From an uncultured Pelosinus sp. (GTDB lineage: Bacteria > Bacillota > Negativicutes > Sporomusales > Acetonemataceae), in assembly GCA_900542835.1 (NCBI GenBank), contig UQPB01000003.1, positions 1 to 64,000 on the forward strand: 64,000 nt of DNA, in the 5' to 3' direction. The translations under genes and the position numbers were made by a program. The notes under the pieces are model-generated. The model saw only the letters and a program-made list of their open reading frames with translations, was not told the DNA's origin and ran no database searches. Positions 39,447-47,834 of the stretch are shown piece after piece. Position 1 is the first letter of the stretch. Each line of letters begins with the position of its first letter.

Positions 39447-39466
39447 AGGGACTGCTTGCAGTCCCT
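39447..39466 (+). terminator. Small hairpin between rplS and lepB
   Basis: agggact/agtccct stem, loop gcttgc, weak T content downstream; may be an attenuator. Confidence 0.4.
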
Positions 39467-39489
39467 TCACTTATTGAGGAGGCAGAATT

Positions 39490-40017
39490 GTGGGCAAGTC
39501 AAGTTTTTACAATGAAATCAAAGACTGGGCCGTTTCCATTCTGATCGCTGTCGTATTGGCTTTCTTTATCCGCTCCTTTATTGTCGAGCTGTATATGGTG
39601 GAGGGACCGTCAATGCGCCCGACTTTGATCAGCGGCGAACGGCTGGTTGTCAATAAATTTATTTACCGCTTCAAAGCGCCGCAGCGGGATGAGGTTGTCG
39701 TATTCCGTTATCCCCGCGATCCCAGCCGCGATTTTATCAAGCGGGTCATCGGCGTTCCCGGCGATACCATTGAGGTCAAAGACGGACATGTTATCCGTAA
39801 CGGACAGACGCTGGACGAACCCTATATCCTGGAGCGTATCCGCGGCAGCTATGCGGCCGCGAAAGTTCCCGAAGGTCATATTTTCGCCATGGGGGATAAC
39901 CGCAATAATTCGGAAGACAGCCGTTTTAAGGACGTCGGCTTTGTTCCCTATGAGCTGATTAAAGGCAAGGCAATGGTTATCTTCTGGCCGTTGGATCATT
40001 TAAAGTCGCTGCCTTAA
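39490..40017 (+). CDS. lepB: Signal peptidase I
   Basis: 175 aa, GTG start with GAGGAGG upstream. One N-terminal membrane anchor (about 13-31). Catalytic Ser41 in VEGPSMRPTL, Lys84 in DFIKRVIGVPGD, and box E GDNRNNSEDSR. It removes signal peptides of exported proteins at the outer face of the membrane. The short single-anchor form is typical of Gram-positive lineages. Confidence 0.96.
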   Translation: MGKSSFYNEIKDWAVSILIAVVLAFFIRSFIVELYMVEGPSMRPTLISGERLVVNKFIYRFKAPQRDEVVVFRYPRDPSRDFIKRVIGVPGDTIEVKDGHVIRNGQTLDEPYILERIRGSYAAAKVPEGHIFAMGDNRNNSEDSRFKDVGFVPYELIKGKAMVIFWPLDHLKSLP

Positions 40018-40046
40018 CCCGGACGCCGCTGCAAGGAGTGTGAAGT

Positions 40047-40916
40047 ATGCCGCAACAGCATATACATTGGTTTCCCGGCCATATGGCCAAAGCACGGCGC
40101 GTTATCGGCGAACATTTGAAATTAGTGGATGTCGTTGTTGAGCTAGTGGACGCGCGAATTCCAGTGAGCAGTTCCAATCCGATGATTGATGAGATCGCCG
40201 CAGGCAAACCGCGCATTATTGCCCTGAATAAGGCTGATCTGGCGGAACCGCAGTGGACTAAACGCTGGATTGGTTATTATGCCGCTGCAGGCTTTACTGC
40301 CGTTGCTCTGGAGGCGGCTTCCGGTAAGGGCCTCAAGCCGTTAACCGCTTTGATCGAGAACGCCGCCGCGCCAGTGCTCGCGCGACTTGCCGCCAAGGGC
40401 ATCCGGCCACGGCCGGTACGGGCGATGATTTTGGGCATTCCCAATGTCGGCAAGTCTTCGCTGATCAACCGCCTGCTGGGGACGGCCACAGTCCGTACCG
40501 GCGACCGGCCGGGCGTGACCAGAGGGCAGCAGTGGATAAAAATCGGCCGCAATCTGGAGCTGCTTGATACGCCGGGTGTCTTATGGCCCAAGATGGATGA
40601 TCAGGAAGTTGCGTTTAAACTGGCAGTTACGGGGGCTGTTCCGGACGAGGTTTATGATCGCGAACAAGTCGTTAATAAGCTGTTAACGCTGCTTCGCAGC
40701 TATTATGGGTCTATGCTGACCGAACGCTATCAATTACCGCTTCTAGATGCGGATAACGCGGTACTGTTGGCCGATATCGGCCGGCGCCGCGGCTGTCTCC
40801 GCGGTGGTGGCGGTGTGGACTTTGACAAGGCGGGACGGATTCTGCTGACTGAGTTCCGTTCCAGCAAGCTGGGAAGGGTGACACTGGATCAGCCGGCTGA
40901 AGGCAATACAGAATAG
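40047..40916 (+). CDS. rbgA: Ribosome biogenesis GTPase RbgA (YlqF)
   Basis: 289 aa, ATG with AAGGAGTG upstream. Circularly permuted GTPase: N-terminal HWFPGHMAKARR, G4 NKADL first, then G1 GIPNVGKSSLINRL and G3 DTPGVLWPK, followed by the C-terminal ANTAR-like RNA-binding part. It drives late 50S assembly. A good terminator follows. Confidence 0.96.
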   Translation: MPQQHIHWFPGHMAKARRVIGEHLKLVDVVVELVDARIPVSSSNPMIDEIAAGKPRIIALNKADLAEPQWTKRWIGYYAAAGFTAVALEAASGKGLKPLTALIENAAAPVLARLAAKGIRPRPVRAMILGIPNVGKSSLINRLLGTATVRTGDRPGVTRGQQWIKIGRNLELLDTPGVLWPKMDDQEVAFKLAVTGAVPDEVYDREQVVNKLLTLLRSYYGSMLTERYQLPLLDADNAVLLADIGRRRGCLRGGGGVDFDKAGRILLTEFRSSKLGRVTLDQPAEGNTE

Positions 40917-40939
40917 GTTGGCTCCGGCCGGCCTTTTTT
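40915..40939 (+). terminator. Terminator of the rplS-lepB-rbgA unit
   Basis: tggc/gccg-type GC stem (aggttggc…ggccggcct) followed by seven T (40933-40939), overlapping the rbgA stop by a few bases. Confidence 0.75.
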
Positions 40940-41000
40940 TATTGACGGCGGCAGGTGTTTGCCGTTTAGCGGCAGAATAAGTCAGAAAAGAGTATAAAGA

Positions 41001-41073
41001 GGGGCTGGCGTAAAAGCCGGGAATGCCGGAGGCGTTCGTGGAATCGTTCCCTGCTTACGTTTGCAACACCCCC
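41001..41073 (+). promoter_or_regulatory. Nested-stem leader RNA candidate upstream of rnhB
   Basis: Four nested pairings can be drawn in order: gggg (41001-41004) with the cccc run at 41069-41073; cgtaa (41009-41013) with ttacg (41055-41059); gggaa (41019-41023) with ttccc (41047-41051); gcc (41025-41027) with ggc (41031-41033). I do not recognise a known riboswitch or protein leader. Confidence 0.35.
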
Positions 41074-41092
41074 GGGACCGGAGAGAAAAAGG

Positions 41093-41911
41093 ATGAATAT
41101 CACTGACTTGAAAATCACGGAAATCAGTGCGCTGCTGCGGCAGCGTGAATTGCCGCAGCAGCTTATTGACAGTCTGAGCGGCGACCGGCGCTCAACCGTG
41201 CGCCGCCTGCTCGACGCCTGGCTGCGGCAGCGGCAGCGCCGGCAGCAGGAGGATCAGCGGCTGCAGGCGCTGTATCGCTATGAAGCCAGCTATTACCAAC
41301 AGAAATTGAACCTGGTCGCAGGCGTTGACGAAGCCGGCAGGGGTCCTTTGGCTGGACCGGTGGTTGTAGCTGCCGTCATCCTGCCGGAGAATGCTTATCT
41401 GCCCGGATTGAACGATTCCAAGCAACTGTCGGCTGCACAGCGGGAGGTGCTGTATGACCGCGTCAGGCAAACGGCGCTGGCGGTTTGCTGGCAGGCTGTT
41501 GATGTCGATATCATTGATACCATTAATATCTATCAAGCTACTGTTAAAGGCATGTACCAGGCTGTTGCCGGTTTGGAGCCCGGGCCGCAGGCGGTTTTGA
41601 TCGACGCCGTCAAACTGCAGGGACTGACCGTTCCCTGGCAGGCGATTGTCGGCGGCGACGCACTCAGTGCTTCAATCGCCGCTGCCTCGGTGATCGCCAA
41701 GGTTGAGCGGGACCGGATCATGACGGAGCTGGGCAGCCGCTATCCCGGCTATGGCTTTGAAAAGCACAAAGGCTACGCCACCAAAGAGCACCTGGCTGCT
41801 CTGCAGGATCTGGGACCGTCGCCGGCGCACCGGCGCAGTTTTGAACCCGTTAAGTCAGGAGGCGGTTTGTTTGGATTTGAAAACAATTATAGCCGGCCTG
41901 CCGCAACTTAA
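41093..41911 (+). CDS. rnhB: Ribonuclease HII
   Basis: 272 aa. An N-terminal helical extension (1-72) typical of Firmicute RNase HII precedes the catalytic core, with Asp79 and Glu80 in GVDEAGRGPLAG, LNDSKQLS, and the later IDAVKL Asp. It cleaves RNA in RNA-DNA hybrids, including single ribonucleotides. Its 3' end overlaps the next gene by 41 bp. Confidence 0.97.
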   Translation: MNITDLKITEISALLRQRELPQQLIDSLSGDRRSTVRRLLDAWLRQRQRRQQEDQRLQALYRYEASYYQQKLNLVAGVDEAGRGPLAGPVVVAAVILPENAYLPGLNDSKQLSAAQREVLYDRVRQTALAVCWQAVDVDIIDTINIYQATVKGMYQAVAGLEPGPQAVLIDAVKLQGLTVPWQAIVGGDALSASIAAASVIAKVERDRIMTELGSRYPGYGFEKHKGYATKEHLAALQDLGPSPAHRRSFEPVKSGGGLFGFENNYSRPAAT

Positions 41912-43496
41912 TGCCACCGGAGCCAGGCTGACTACAGGCGCTATGCCGCAGCCTGCGCCGCAGACAGGCGCTGTTTTGACAATTGATATCATCGCTTCCC
42001 TGTTAAACGGCTTGTTTGATAAAGCCGCCGCAGGACTGGTTCAGCAGGAGAAGCTGCTGCAATCGCTGCCGCCGGCGGTCAGGGATGCCGCCAGGCAAAT
42101 TCTCGTGCAAACCCTGCCGGATAAAACGCTGCTGGGTGACGGGATGGCTGCCTTATTGCAGTCACGGCGAAATAGTGTCGATGAACTGCTGCAACTGGCT
42201 AACCAATTACAGGCGGCCGCTTCCCGCCCGACACAGGAGCAACCGGCAGCTGCTTCTAAGCCGGCTGCCGGCCAACCGGTTCAGACGCCTGATCAGGCGC
42301 AAGCGGACGCGACCGCGCAGCCACGTTCGCTTGCGCGCGGCTCTCAGCCAGAGACGCCGGTGCCACTGACCAGTCCCCGATCAGCTGTCACTGCGACACC
42401 TTTGCCCGCAGCCAGGACAGAAGCGCTGTCCACGCCCCAGCCCCAACCCCAGTCCCAGTCCCAGCCGGTTGCCTTGCAGCTGCCACAGCTGGCAGCTGCG
42501 GCTAAGCAACTGGGGTTACCCGGGGTAGCGCGGTTGTGGCAAGTGGCTGATAACGCCGAAGCCCTGGAGACGATTGCCCAAGCCGTTAAACAGGCCGCCG
42601 CAGCCCCCGGAACCCGGCCGGATACGGCTGGAACGCAGGTAGAGGCACCGGAGACGGCTGGCACACGACCAGCGGCAGCGGATCCCGCGCTCCTGCAGCT
42701 CAAAAATGAGCTGCAGGTCGCGCTCAAACAGTTCCGGCAGCAGTCGGCAGTGCTTTTGGCCCAGCTGCCAGAGAACGAAGCCGATCCGGCTGTGCTGCAG
42801 CAACTGCGCGGCCAGATCCTGTCCGCGATGCCGGAACTGCTGCGGCAGGCGGCTCAACTGCTGGTACCAGCCGGCAATGACCGGCAAGTGCCCTCCCAGC
42901 CCGCTCAGTCCCAGGCCAGTCTGGCGGCAGAGCAGCGGCCGGCAGGGCGGACTGAGACGCAACCGTCTGACCCGCTGGCGGAACTAAGCCGTCCGCAGTC
43001 TGCGGGATCGCGGCCGATGGCCGCTCCGGAACTGCCGCAGCGGCCGCCTGACAGGGAACTGACGGCATTGATCGCCAAGGCCGCGCCGGAACAGCTTGAG
43101 CACAGCGCCGCGACGGTCAGGCAACTGGCTGAAGCGGTCAGCCGGGCCTTTCAGACGACCAGTGACGAGCAGGGAAAGGCGGCGTTGTTCAGCCTGCAGC
43201 TGCCGTTTAACGCGGATCCGGCCCGGCTGCAGCCGTTGCATATTCACATTTATCATGAAAAGGAACGCGAGAAAGACGGCGGCTGGGAACGGGATACCTG
43301 GATCCGGGTTACCGTACAGCCTGAACATACCGGCCAGGTGGATACCGTATTTCATTTCTATGGAGAAAACATTCTCGACATTAAAGTCGTGTTTGCCAAT
43401 AAAGAGGCTTCGCTGCTGTTTACCGAATCGGTGCCGGCGATCCGCGACGCTTGCGGGAAATTTCCGTTCCTGCTGGGCGATATCAGTGTAATCTGA
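41871..43496 (+). CDS. FliK-like (flagellar hook-length domain) protein, YlqG type
   Basis: 541 aa from the TTG at 41871 with AGGAGG upstream; the same frame extends into rnhB but without a site. Long low-complexity middle rich in Gln, Ala and Pro (for example PQPQPQSQSQP near 215-226). The folded C-terminal part (about 430-541: LFSLQLPFNADPARLQPLHI … IRVTVQPEHTGQVDTVFHF … FANKEASLLF) resembles the Flg_hook domain of FliK. It precedes an FlhB-like gene, as ylqG-ylqH do after rnhB in B. subtilis. Actual role in export is unproven; a true fliK is expected downstream of fliJ outside the window. Confidence 0.8.
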   Translation: MDLKTIIAGLPQLNATGARLTTGAMPQPAPQTGAVLTIDIIASLLNGLFDKAAAGLVQQEKLLQSLPPAVRDAARQILVQTLPDKTLLGDGMAALLQSRRNSVDELLQLANQLQAAASRPTQEQPAAASKPAAGQPVQTPDQAQADATAQPRSLARGSQPETPVPLTSPRSAVTATPLPAARTEALSTPQPQPQSQSQPVALQLPQLAAAAKQLGLPGVARLWQVADNAEALETIAQAVKQAAAAPGTRPDTAGTQVEAPETAGTRPAAADPALLQLKNELQVALKQFRQQSAVLLAQLPENEADPAVLQQLRGQILSAMPELLRQAAQLLVPAGNDRQVPSQPAQSQASLAAEQRPAGRTETQPSDPLAELSRPQSAGSRPMAAPELPQRPPDRELTALIAKAAPEQLEHSAATVRQLAEAVSRAFQTTSDEQGKAALFSLQLPFNADPARLQPLHIHIYHEKEREKDGGWERDTWIRVTVQPEHTGQVDTVFHFYGENILDIKVVFANKEASLLFTESVPAIRDACGKFPFLLGDISVI

Positions 43497-43509
43497 GAGG
43501 GGAAGACGG

Positions 43510-43797
43510 ATGCGTGAGGAAAAAGCGCCGAGACCGCAGGCGGTAGCAATCTCTTATGACCGTGAGACCGACTCGGCTCCTAAAGTCGTCGCCAAGGGAG
43601 CAGGAGCGGTTGCGGAGCAGATCATTGCCCGGGCCATGGAGCATGCCGTTCCGGTCTATAAAAATCAAACCCTGGCGGGCATGCTGATGGCGGTTGAACT
43701 GGACCGGGAAATTCCGCCGGAACTCTATCAGACAATGGCGGAGGTTCTTGCCCATATCTACCGTCTGGATCAGGCTCTGGGGCAAAGAAAGCCCTAG
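43510..43797 (+). CDS. FlhB C-terminal-domain-like protein, YlqH type
   Basis: 95 aa, ATG with GAGGGGAAG upstream. It matches the cytoplasmic FlhB/YscU domain: AVAISYDRETDSAPKVVAKGAG, then PVYKNQTLAGMLMAVELDREIPPELY. It has no membrane part and lacks the self-cleaving NPTH motif. Stand-alone FlhB-C proteins (FlhX/YlqH) can partly replace the FlhB domain in some bacteria. It lies directly after the FliK-like gene, so the two may interact. Confidence 0.85.
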   Translation: MREEKAPRPQAVAISYDRETDSAPKVVAKGAGAVAEQIIARAMEHAVPVYKNQTLAGMLMAVELDREIPPELYQTMAEVLAHIYRLDQALGQRKP

Positions 43798-43801
43798 CCG
43801 G

Positions 43802-44158
43802 ATGCTGCGGCGGGGACAGGAGGGCGAGCAGGTGGCGGCGGCCTATCTGACTGCCCGAGGATTCCGGATTTTGGCGCGGAATTATCGGACCCGCGCCGGC
43901 GAAATTGATATTATCGCCCAAACCGGTCAGGTAATTGTCTTTGTGGAGGTAAAAACCCGCAGCAGTGTTGATTTCGGCACTCCGGCCGCTTTTGTCACCT
44001 ATGGCAAACGGCAAAAGCTGCTGAAGACGGCACTCTGTTATTTACATAGCCGCGGCGCCGATGATTCTCCCGCCCGCTTTGACGTGGTGGAGGTGCTGCC
44101 GGCTGCAGGAGGGCTGGCGGTAGCCAGCCATATCATCAACGCTTTTGGCAGGGAATGA
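43802..44158 (+). CDS. yraN: UPF0102 nuclease-fold protein YraN
   Basis: 118 aa, the usual length, from the ATG at 43802, 4 nt after the previous stop; no clear ribosome binding site, so translation is likely coupled. A PD-(D/E)XK-like core: GEIDIIAQTGQVIVFVEVKTRS has the Asp and Glu-x-Lys of that fold. Function unknown. Often next to rnhB in many phyla. It overlaps the upstream extension of comM but not its chosen start. Confidence 0.92.
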   Translation: MLRRGQEGEQVAAAYLTARGFRILARNYRTRAGEIDIIAQTGQVIVFVEVKTRSSVDFGTPAAFVTYGKRQKLLKTALCYLHSRGADDSPARFDVVEVLPAAGGLAVASHIINAFGRE

Positions 44159-44220
44159 GCGCAGGAACCGGCGGTTCCTCAACTGTCTGCTGCCTGCGCT
44201 GGGGCGGGGAGGCTTGCGAG

Positions 44221-45747
44221 ATGTTTGCCAAGATCTGTGGAGCTACGACACTGGGACTGAACGGCATTTTGATTACTGTTGAGGTGGATATTGCCAACGG
44301 TCTGCCTGCCTTTGAGATTGTCGGCCTGCCGGAAACGGCGGTGAAGGAGTCGCGGGAGCGGGTAAGGGCGGCAATAAAGAACAGCGGTTACGAGTTTCCG
44401 GCCAAGCGAATTACGATCAATCTGGCGCCGGCGGACCTGCGTAAGGATGGTTCCGGTCTGGACCTGCCAATCGCCATGGGCATACTGGCGGCCAGCGGCT
44501 TTATTGACCGCGAGGCTTGCGCCTCCAGCCTGCTTATTGGCGAGCTGTCGCTAGAGGGAAAGCTTCGCGGCGTTTCCGGCATATTGCCGATTGCCGCTCA
44601 GGCTGTGCAGCAGGGCTTTGCCTCGATCCTGCTGGCACCGGCGAATGCCGCTGAGGCTCTGCTGGTCGGCAAACTGGCTGTGTATACAGCCGTCACCCTG
44701 GAGGAAGCGGTACTGCACGCTGCCGGCCGGCGGCCGCTGCCCTGCGCGCAGATGCCGGCCGCGGAGCCGCAGCCGCAGCCAACGGAGGAAGATTTTGCCG
44801 ATATTCAGGGCCAGACTGTTGCCAAGCGGGCGGTGGAAATTGCCGCCGCCGGCGGCCACAACGCGCTCATGGTCGGTCCTCCCGGCTCCGGTAAAACCAT
44901 GCTGGCCCGGCGGCTGCCGTCGATTCTGCCGCGTTTGACCGACGAGGAGGCACTGGAAGTCAGCAAGATTTACAGCGTTGTCGGCCAGTTCAATCAAGGG
45001 GCTTCCGGCCTGATATACAGCCGTCCGTTCCGCAATCCGCATCATACCATTTCTGATGCCGGCATGGTGGGGGGAGGCAGAATCCCGCGCCCGGGCGAGG
45101 TGACACTGAGTCATCACGGCGTTCTGTTTCTGGACGAGCTGCCGGAATTTCCCCGTCAGGTACTGGAGGTGCTGCGGCAGCCGCTGGAGGATGGCCAGGT
45201 CAATATTGCCCGCGTCAACGCCTCTCTTACCTATCCGGCCCGGTTCATGCTCATTGCCTCGATGAACCCCTGTCCGTGCGGCTGGCTGGGTGACGGGCTG
45301 CATGATTGTGTCTGCACGCCGGCGGATATCAGGCGCTATGTGAAAAAAATATCGGGACCGCTGCTGGATCGCATCGATCTGCATGTCCATGTTCCCCGGC
45401 TTGAGTATCAGGATATTGTCAGCAGCCGGCCGCAGGAAAAATCGGCCAGTATCCGTGAGCGGGTGGAGGCGGCCCGGGCGCGTCAGCGTGAGCGGCTTCG
45501 TTGTTTTGGCTTGTTTGCCAATTCGCAGATGAAGCACAAGCATATCAAGCAGACCTGTCCGTTGACGCCGCAGGCCCAGGCGCTGCTGCAGCAGGCGTTC
45601 GCCAAATTGAATCTGAGCGCCCGGGGCTATGACCGGATCATTAAAGTCGCCAGAACCATTGCTGATCTTGACGGCGAGATCGCGATTGCAGACAGGCATG
45701 TTGCCGAAGCGGTGCAGTATCGCAGTCAGTTGCAAGGGTTATGCTAA
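44221..45747 (+). CDS. comM: YifB/ComM-type Mg-chelatase-like AAA+ ATPase
   Basis: 508 aa from the ATG at 44221 with GGGGAGG upstream, the normal length. N-terminal Lon-like fold (AFEIVGLPETAVKESRERVR), then AAA+ with GPPGSGKTMLARRLPSILP, a SDAGMVGGGRIPRPGEV loop and GVLFLDELPEF Walker B, plus a CPCGWLGDGLHDCVC cysteine insert. ComM is a helicase that aids branch migration in natural transformation. It lies not far from dprA, another transformation gene. Confidence 0.93.
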   Translation: MFAKICGATTLGLNGILITVEVDIANGLPAFEIVGLPETAVKESRERVRAAIKNSGYEFPAKRITINLAPADLRKDGSGLDLPIAMGILAASGFIDREACASSLLIGELSLEGKLRGVSGILPIAAQAVQQGFASILLAPANAAEALLVGKLAVYTAVTLEEAVLHAAGRRPLPCAQMPAAEPQPQPTEEDFADIQGQTVAKRAVEIAAAGGHNALMVGPPGSGKTMLARRLPSILPRLTDEEALEVSKIYSVVGQFNQGASGLIYSRPFRNPHHTISDAGMVGGGRIPRPGEVTLSHHGVLFLDELPEFPRQVLEVLRQPLEDGQVNIARVNASLTYPARFMLIASMNPCPCGWLGDGLHDCVCTPADIRRYVKKISGPLLDRIDLHVHVPRLEYQDIVSSRPQEKSASIRERVEAARARQRERLRCFGLFANSQMKHKHIKQTCPLTPQAQALLQQAFAKLNLSARGYDRIIKVARTIADLDGEIAIADRHVAEAVQYRSQLQGLC

Positions 45748-45776
45748 ATGATAACAGCTACAGATGGAGTGAAGAT

Positions 45777-46982
45777 ATGAAGCCGACAATGCCCAGAGTT
45801 ATTGTTATTGACAGCGATGAAACCGCGGTCCGCCAGCTTCGGCAACTGGACTGCGATCCGCGGGGAATCGCCATTATGGCGGCCAAAGCCGTGTTTAAGG
45901 CGGTAAAAATCGAATCCGTGCCTGCGAAAGCGGCAAATCTGCTCAAACAGACCTTTTTGGCCAAGGGCGGCGAGGTAGCGGTGGCTCGGGGCACAGCCGA
46001 TCTCAGTATCGAGTATACGGACGTATTGATTATGGCCACACTAAAGCAATACCGTCTGGCTTTACAGCAGCTTAAGCTGCAGCCGTGGGGCCTGCCGGAT
46101 CTGGCCGCGCGGATTGACGCCGCCCTGCAGGCGGCTGCGGTATTTCCGGCGCGGCATTATCAATGGGGAGAACGCTCATTGTCGATCCGCCCCGGCCGCA
46201 CGCTGGTCATGGGCATCCTGAACGTGACGCCTGATTCGTTTTCCGACGGCGGCAAGTACCATAATCCGGACGCGGCTGTCCGGCAGGCGCAAATTATGGC
46301 CGAGCAGGGAGCGGATATCATCGATATCGGCGCTGAGTCGACCCGTCCCGGTGCGCAGCCTGTTGACGAGCAGGAGGAATTAACGAGACTGCTGCCGGTT
46401 TTGGAAGCTGTGCTGCGGCAGACGGAGCTGCCGGTTTCCATCGATACCTATAAGCCGGCCGTGGCCAGGGCGGCGCTGGCTGCCGGTGCCCATATCCTCA
46501 ATGATATCTGGGGGCTGCATCGTCCCGGCATGGCCGAAGCCGCCGCCGCCTACGCAGCGCCGGTCATTGTCATGCATAACCGTACGGATACGGTTTATCA
46601 GCAGGATATGTTGGCGGAGATGATTGCCTTTTTGCAAACCGGTCTGGAAAACGGCCTGCAGGCCGGTATTCCATTTAAAAAGTTTATTATTGATCCCGGC
46701 ATTGGCTTTGGCAAAACCTCGCTGCAAAATCTGGAGGTCATGGCCAGGCTGAGCGAATTGAAGGTATTGGGCTGTCCGATCCTGCTGGCTGCATCCCGCA
46801 AGCGGTTTATTGGCGAGGCTCTGGGGGGGCTGCCGCCGCACGAACGGCTGGAGGGAACCGCGGCGACGGCTGCCTGGGGCATCATGCAGGGGGCAAATAT
46901 TGTCCGGGTGCACGATGTGAGGGAAATTTCCCGGCTGACCCGCATGATGGATGCGATGACAAGGAGCGATGCTCATGAATGA
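45777..46982 (+). CDS. folP: Dihydropteroate synthase with N-terminal extension
   Basis: 401 aa from the ATG at 45777 with GGAGTG upstream (ATG at 45741 overlaps comM). The C-terminal 270 residues are a complete DHPS TIM barrel: MGILNVTPDSFSDGGKY, DIGAESTRPGAQPV, HILNDIWGL, DPGIGFGKT, ASRKRFIG. The first ~125 residues form a separate alpha/beta domain without a motif I know. It condenses p-aminobenzoate with dihydropterin pyrophosphate. It overlaps folB by 8 bp. Confidence 0.95.
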   Translation: MKPTMPRVIVIDSDETAVRQLRQLDCDPRGIAIMAAKAVFKAVKIESVPAKAANLLKQTFLAKGGEVAVARGTADLSIEYTDVLIMATLKQYRLALQQLKLQPWGLPDLAARIDAALQAAAVFPARHYQWGERSLSIRPGRTLVMGILNVTPDSFSDGGKYHNPDAAVRQAQIMAEQGADIIDIGAESTRPGAQPVDEQEELTRLLPVLEAVLRQTELPVSIDTYKPAVARAALAAGAHILNDIWGLHRPGMAEAAAAYAAPVIVMHNRTDTVYQQDMLAEMIAFLQTGLENGLQAGIPFKKFIIDPGIGFGKTSLQNLEVMARLSELKVLGCPILLAASRKRFIGEALGGLPPHERLEGTAATAAWGIMQGANIVRVHDVREISRLTRMMDAMTRSDAHE

Positions 46983-47334
46983 TACGATTACGCTAGCGAA
47001 TATGATTTTTTTTGGCCGTCATGGCGTTTATTCCCATGAACAGGAGCATGGACAGCGTTTTGAGGTCGATGTGGAAATGACCGCAGCGCTTGATCTGGCT
47101 GCTCACAGCGACAATCTGGAGGCGACAGTCGATTATACCGCCGTCTATGCCGCCATTAAACACATTGTCGAACAGGAGCACTATCGGCTGATTGAAGCGA
47201 TGAGCGGGCGGATTGCCGATTGTGTCCTGCAATTTCCGCTTGTTACCGGGGTGACTGTGCGCGTTCGCAAGCCGGCCGCTCCGCTGCCGGGCGCATTTGA
47301 TTTTGTCCAGGTGGCATTAACGAGGCGAAAATGA
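46975..47334 (+). CDS. folB: Dihydroneopterin aldolase
   Basis: 119 aa from the ATG at 46975 with AAGGAG 8 nt upstream; ATG 46969 is too close to it. FFGRHGVYSHEQEHGQRFEVDV and the DYTAVY segment form the tunnelling fold active site; a late PLPGAFDFV. It converts dihydroneopterin to the folK substrate. Stop overlaps the folK start. Confidence 0.96.
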   Translation: MNDTITLANMIFFGRHGVYSHEQEHGQRFEVDVEMTAALDLAAHSDNLEATVDYTAVYAAIKHIVEQEHYRLIEAMSGRIADCVLQFPLVTGVTVRVRKPAAPLPGAFDFVQVALTRRK

Positions 47335-47834
47335 TTTATCTGGGACTGGGATCAAATATTGGCGACAGGGAAGCCTATCTGCGTCGGGCGGTATGCCTGC
47401 TGCGCACTTGCCCCGGCATTCGCGTCAGCGCCTGTTCCTCGATCTATGAGACAGAGCCGTTTGGTTATACCGATCAGGCCGCTTTTCTCAACGCCGTTGC
47501 CGCTGTTGAAACGGAATTGACGCCACGGCAGCTGCTGACAGCCTGTCTGGAAACAGAGCGGCGTTTGGGGCGGAAGCGGTCGCTTCGCTGGGGGCCGCGT
47601 ACGATTGATATTGATATCCTGCTGTTTGATGAACTGACGGTTTGTGAGCCGGACCTGGTGATTCCGCATTCCTATCTGCATCTGCGCCCGTTTGTACTGG
47701 TGCCGTTAGCTGAACTGACAGGGGACCTCCCGGTGTTAAACGGACTCACGGCGGCTGCCCTGCTGGCACAATGTGAGCCGGCAGCAGTCCGGTTTTATCA
47801 GCGTTTTGACTGTGACGGGGGTGAACCGGGGTGA
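47331..47834 (+). CDS. folK: 2-amino-4-hydroxy-6-hydroxymethyldihydropteridine pyrophosphokinase
   Basis: 167 aa. It starts YLGLGSNIGDREAYLRRAV, with ETEPFGYTDQAAFLNAV and the signature WGPRTIDIDILLFD. It transfers pyrophosphate from ATP to the pterin, giving the folP substrate. The three folate genes overlap in series, so expression is tightly coupled. Confidence 0.97.
   Translation: MIYLGLGSNIGDREAYLRRAVCLLRTCPGIRVSACSSIYETEPFGYTDQAAFLNAVAAVETELTPRQLLTACLETERRLGRKRSLRWGPRTIDIDILLFDELTVCEPDLVIPHSYLHLRPFVLVPLAELTGDLPVLNGLTAAALLAQCEPAAVRFYQRFDCDGGEPG

Noticed and set aside
44551..45735. 394-codon minus-strand frame antisense to comM
   Set aside because: High-GC coding bias leaves the opposite strand open; comM on the plus strand has all family motifs.
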